Positions 13,424 through 13,427 of a DNA stretch of 13,427 bases are shown here, piece by piece. Below the pieces are notes generated by a model that was not told where the DNA came from, did not search any database, and saw nothing but the letters and a program-made list of their open reading frames with translations. This stretch comes from Bacillota bacterium (lineage in GTDB: Bacteria; Bacillota_B; Desulfitobacteriia; Desulfitobacteriales; Desulfitobacteriaceae), in assembly GCA_021779415.1 (NCBI GenBank), contig JAJYAS010000024.1, forward strand, positions 1-13,427, in the 5' to 3' direction. The stretch's first letter is position 1. Every line of letters begins with the position of its first letter. Both the position numbers and the translations under genes were made by a program.

Positions 13424-13427
13424 ATGG
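13424..13427 (+). CDS. Start of a gene cut by the right edge
   Basis: ATG at 13424 follows AAGGAG (13413-13418) at five bases' spacing. Only the first codon is inside the window, so nothing can be said about the product. The A/T-rich leader from 13252 onward presumably holds its promoter. Confidence 0.5.

Overview
The window looks like chromosomal DNA of a spore-forming, low-to-moderate GC Firmicute, probably an anaerobe near Desulfosporosinus/Desulfitobacterium. This is inferred from strong AGGAGG-type ribosome binding sites, spore-surface-like Cys-rich proteins, a DUF2680-like secreted protein, and a broken QueG-like Fe-S protein resembling those I recall from that group. No rRNA, tRNA, CRISPR array or transposase gene is visible.

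Layout. 1-247: 3' end of a membrane protein, followed by a 42-bp perfect palindrome. 384-848: a QueG-like Fe-S protein that has lost its middle and C-terminus, with a good intrinsic terminator behind it. 1014-2256: two related Cys-rich, possibly spore-surface proteins; the first changes frame in its Lys/Pro tail at a TTTAAAC heptamer. 2392-3717 (minus): a homocysteine S-methyltransferase-family protein with a short C-terminal domain. 3718-4392: a gene-free stretch with inverted ACAGATT-type repeats. 4393-4923 (minus): a GNAT acetyltransferase.

5155-12583 is the main feature: a three-gene operon with a recognisable promoter. It encodes (i) a secreted or membrane-anchored VWA protein with one transmembrane helix and a cytoplasmic beta-rich tail, (ii) a 1075-aa tubulin/FtsZ-like protein with a GGTGGGT signature, and (iii) a 766-aa protein that appears to be a diverged paralog of (ii), keeping a Rossmann-type GxGxxG loop but lacking the tubulin signature. 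VWA plus tubulin-like protein fits the membrane-remodelling system predicted around FtsZl-1 proteins (Makarova and Koonin, 2010). I infer that the VWA protein senses or binds something outside the membrane and couples it to a cytoplasmic filament or GTPase pair. The VWA gene has an in-frame amber codon (TAG, 5761-5763) inside its VWA domain, with the domain continuing in the same frame on both sides. That means either a fresh nonsense mutation or read-through, for example as pyrrolysine, which relatives such as Desulfitobacterium hafniense encode.

12681-13037 (minus) encodes a small secreted DUF2680-like protein with a clear promoter. A 21-bp-stem terminator follows, then an A/T-rich leader with a possible mini-ORF, then the first codon of another gene at the right edge.
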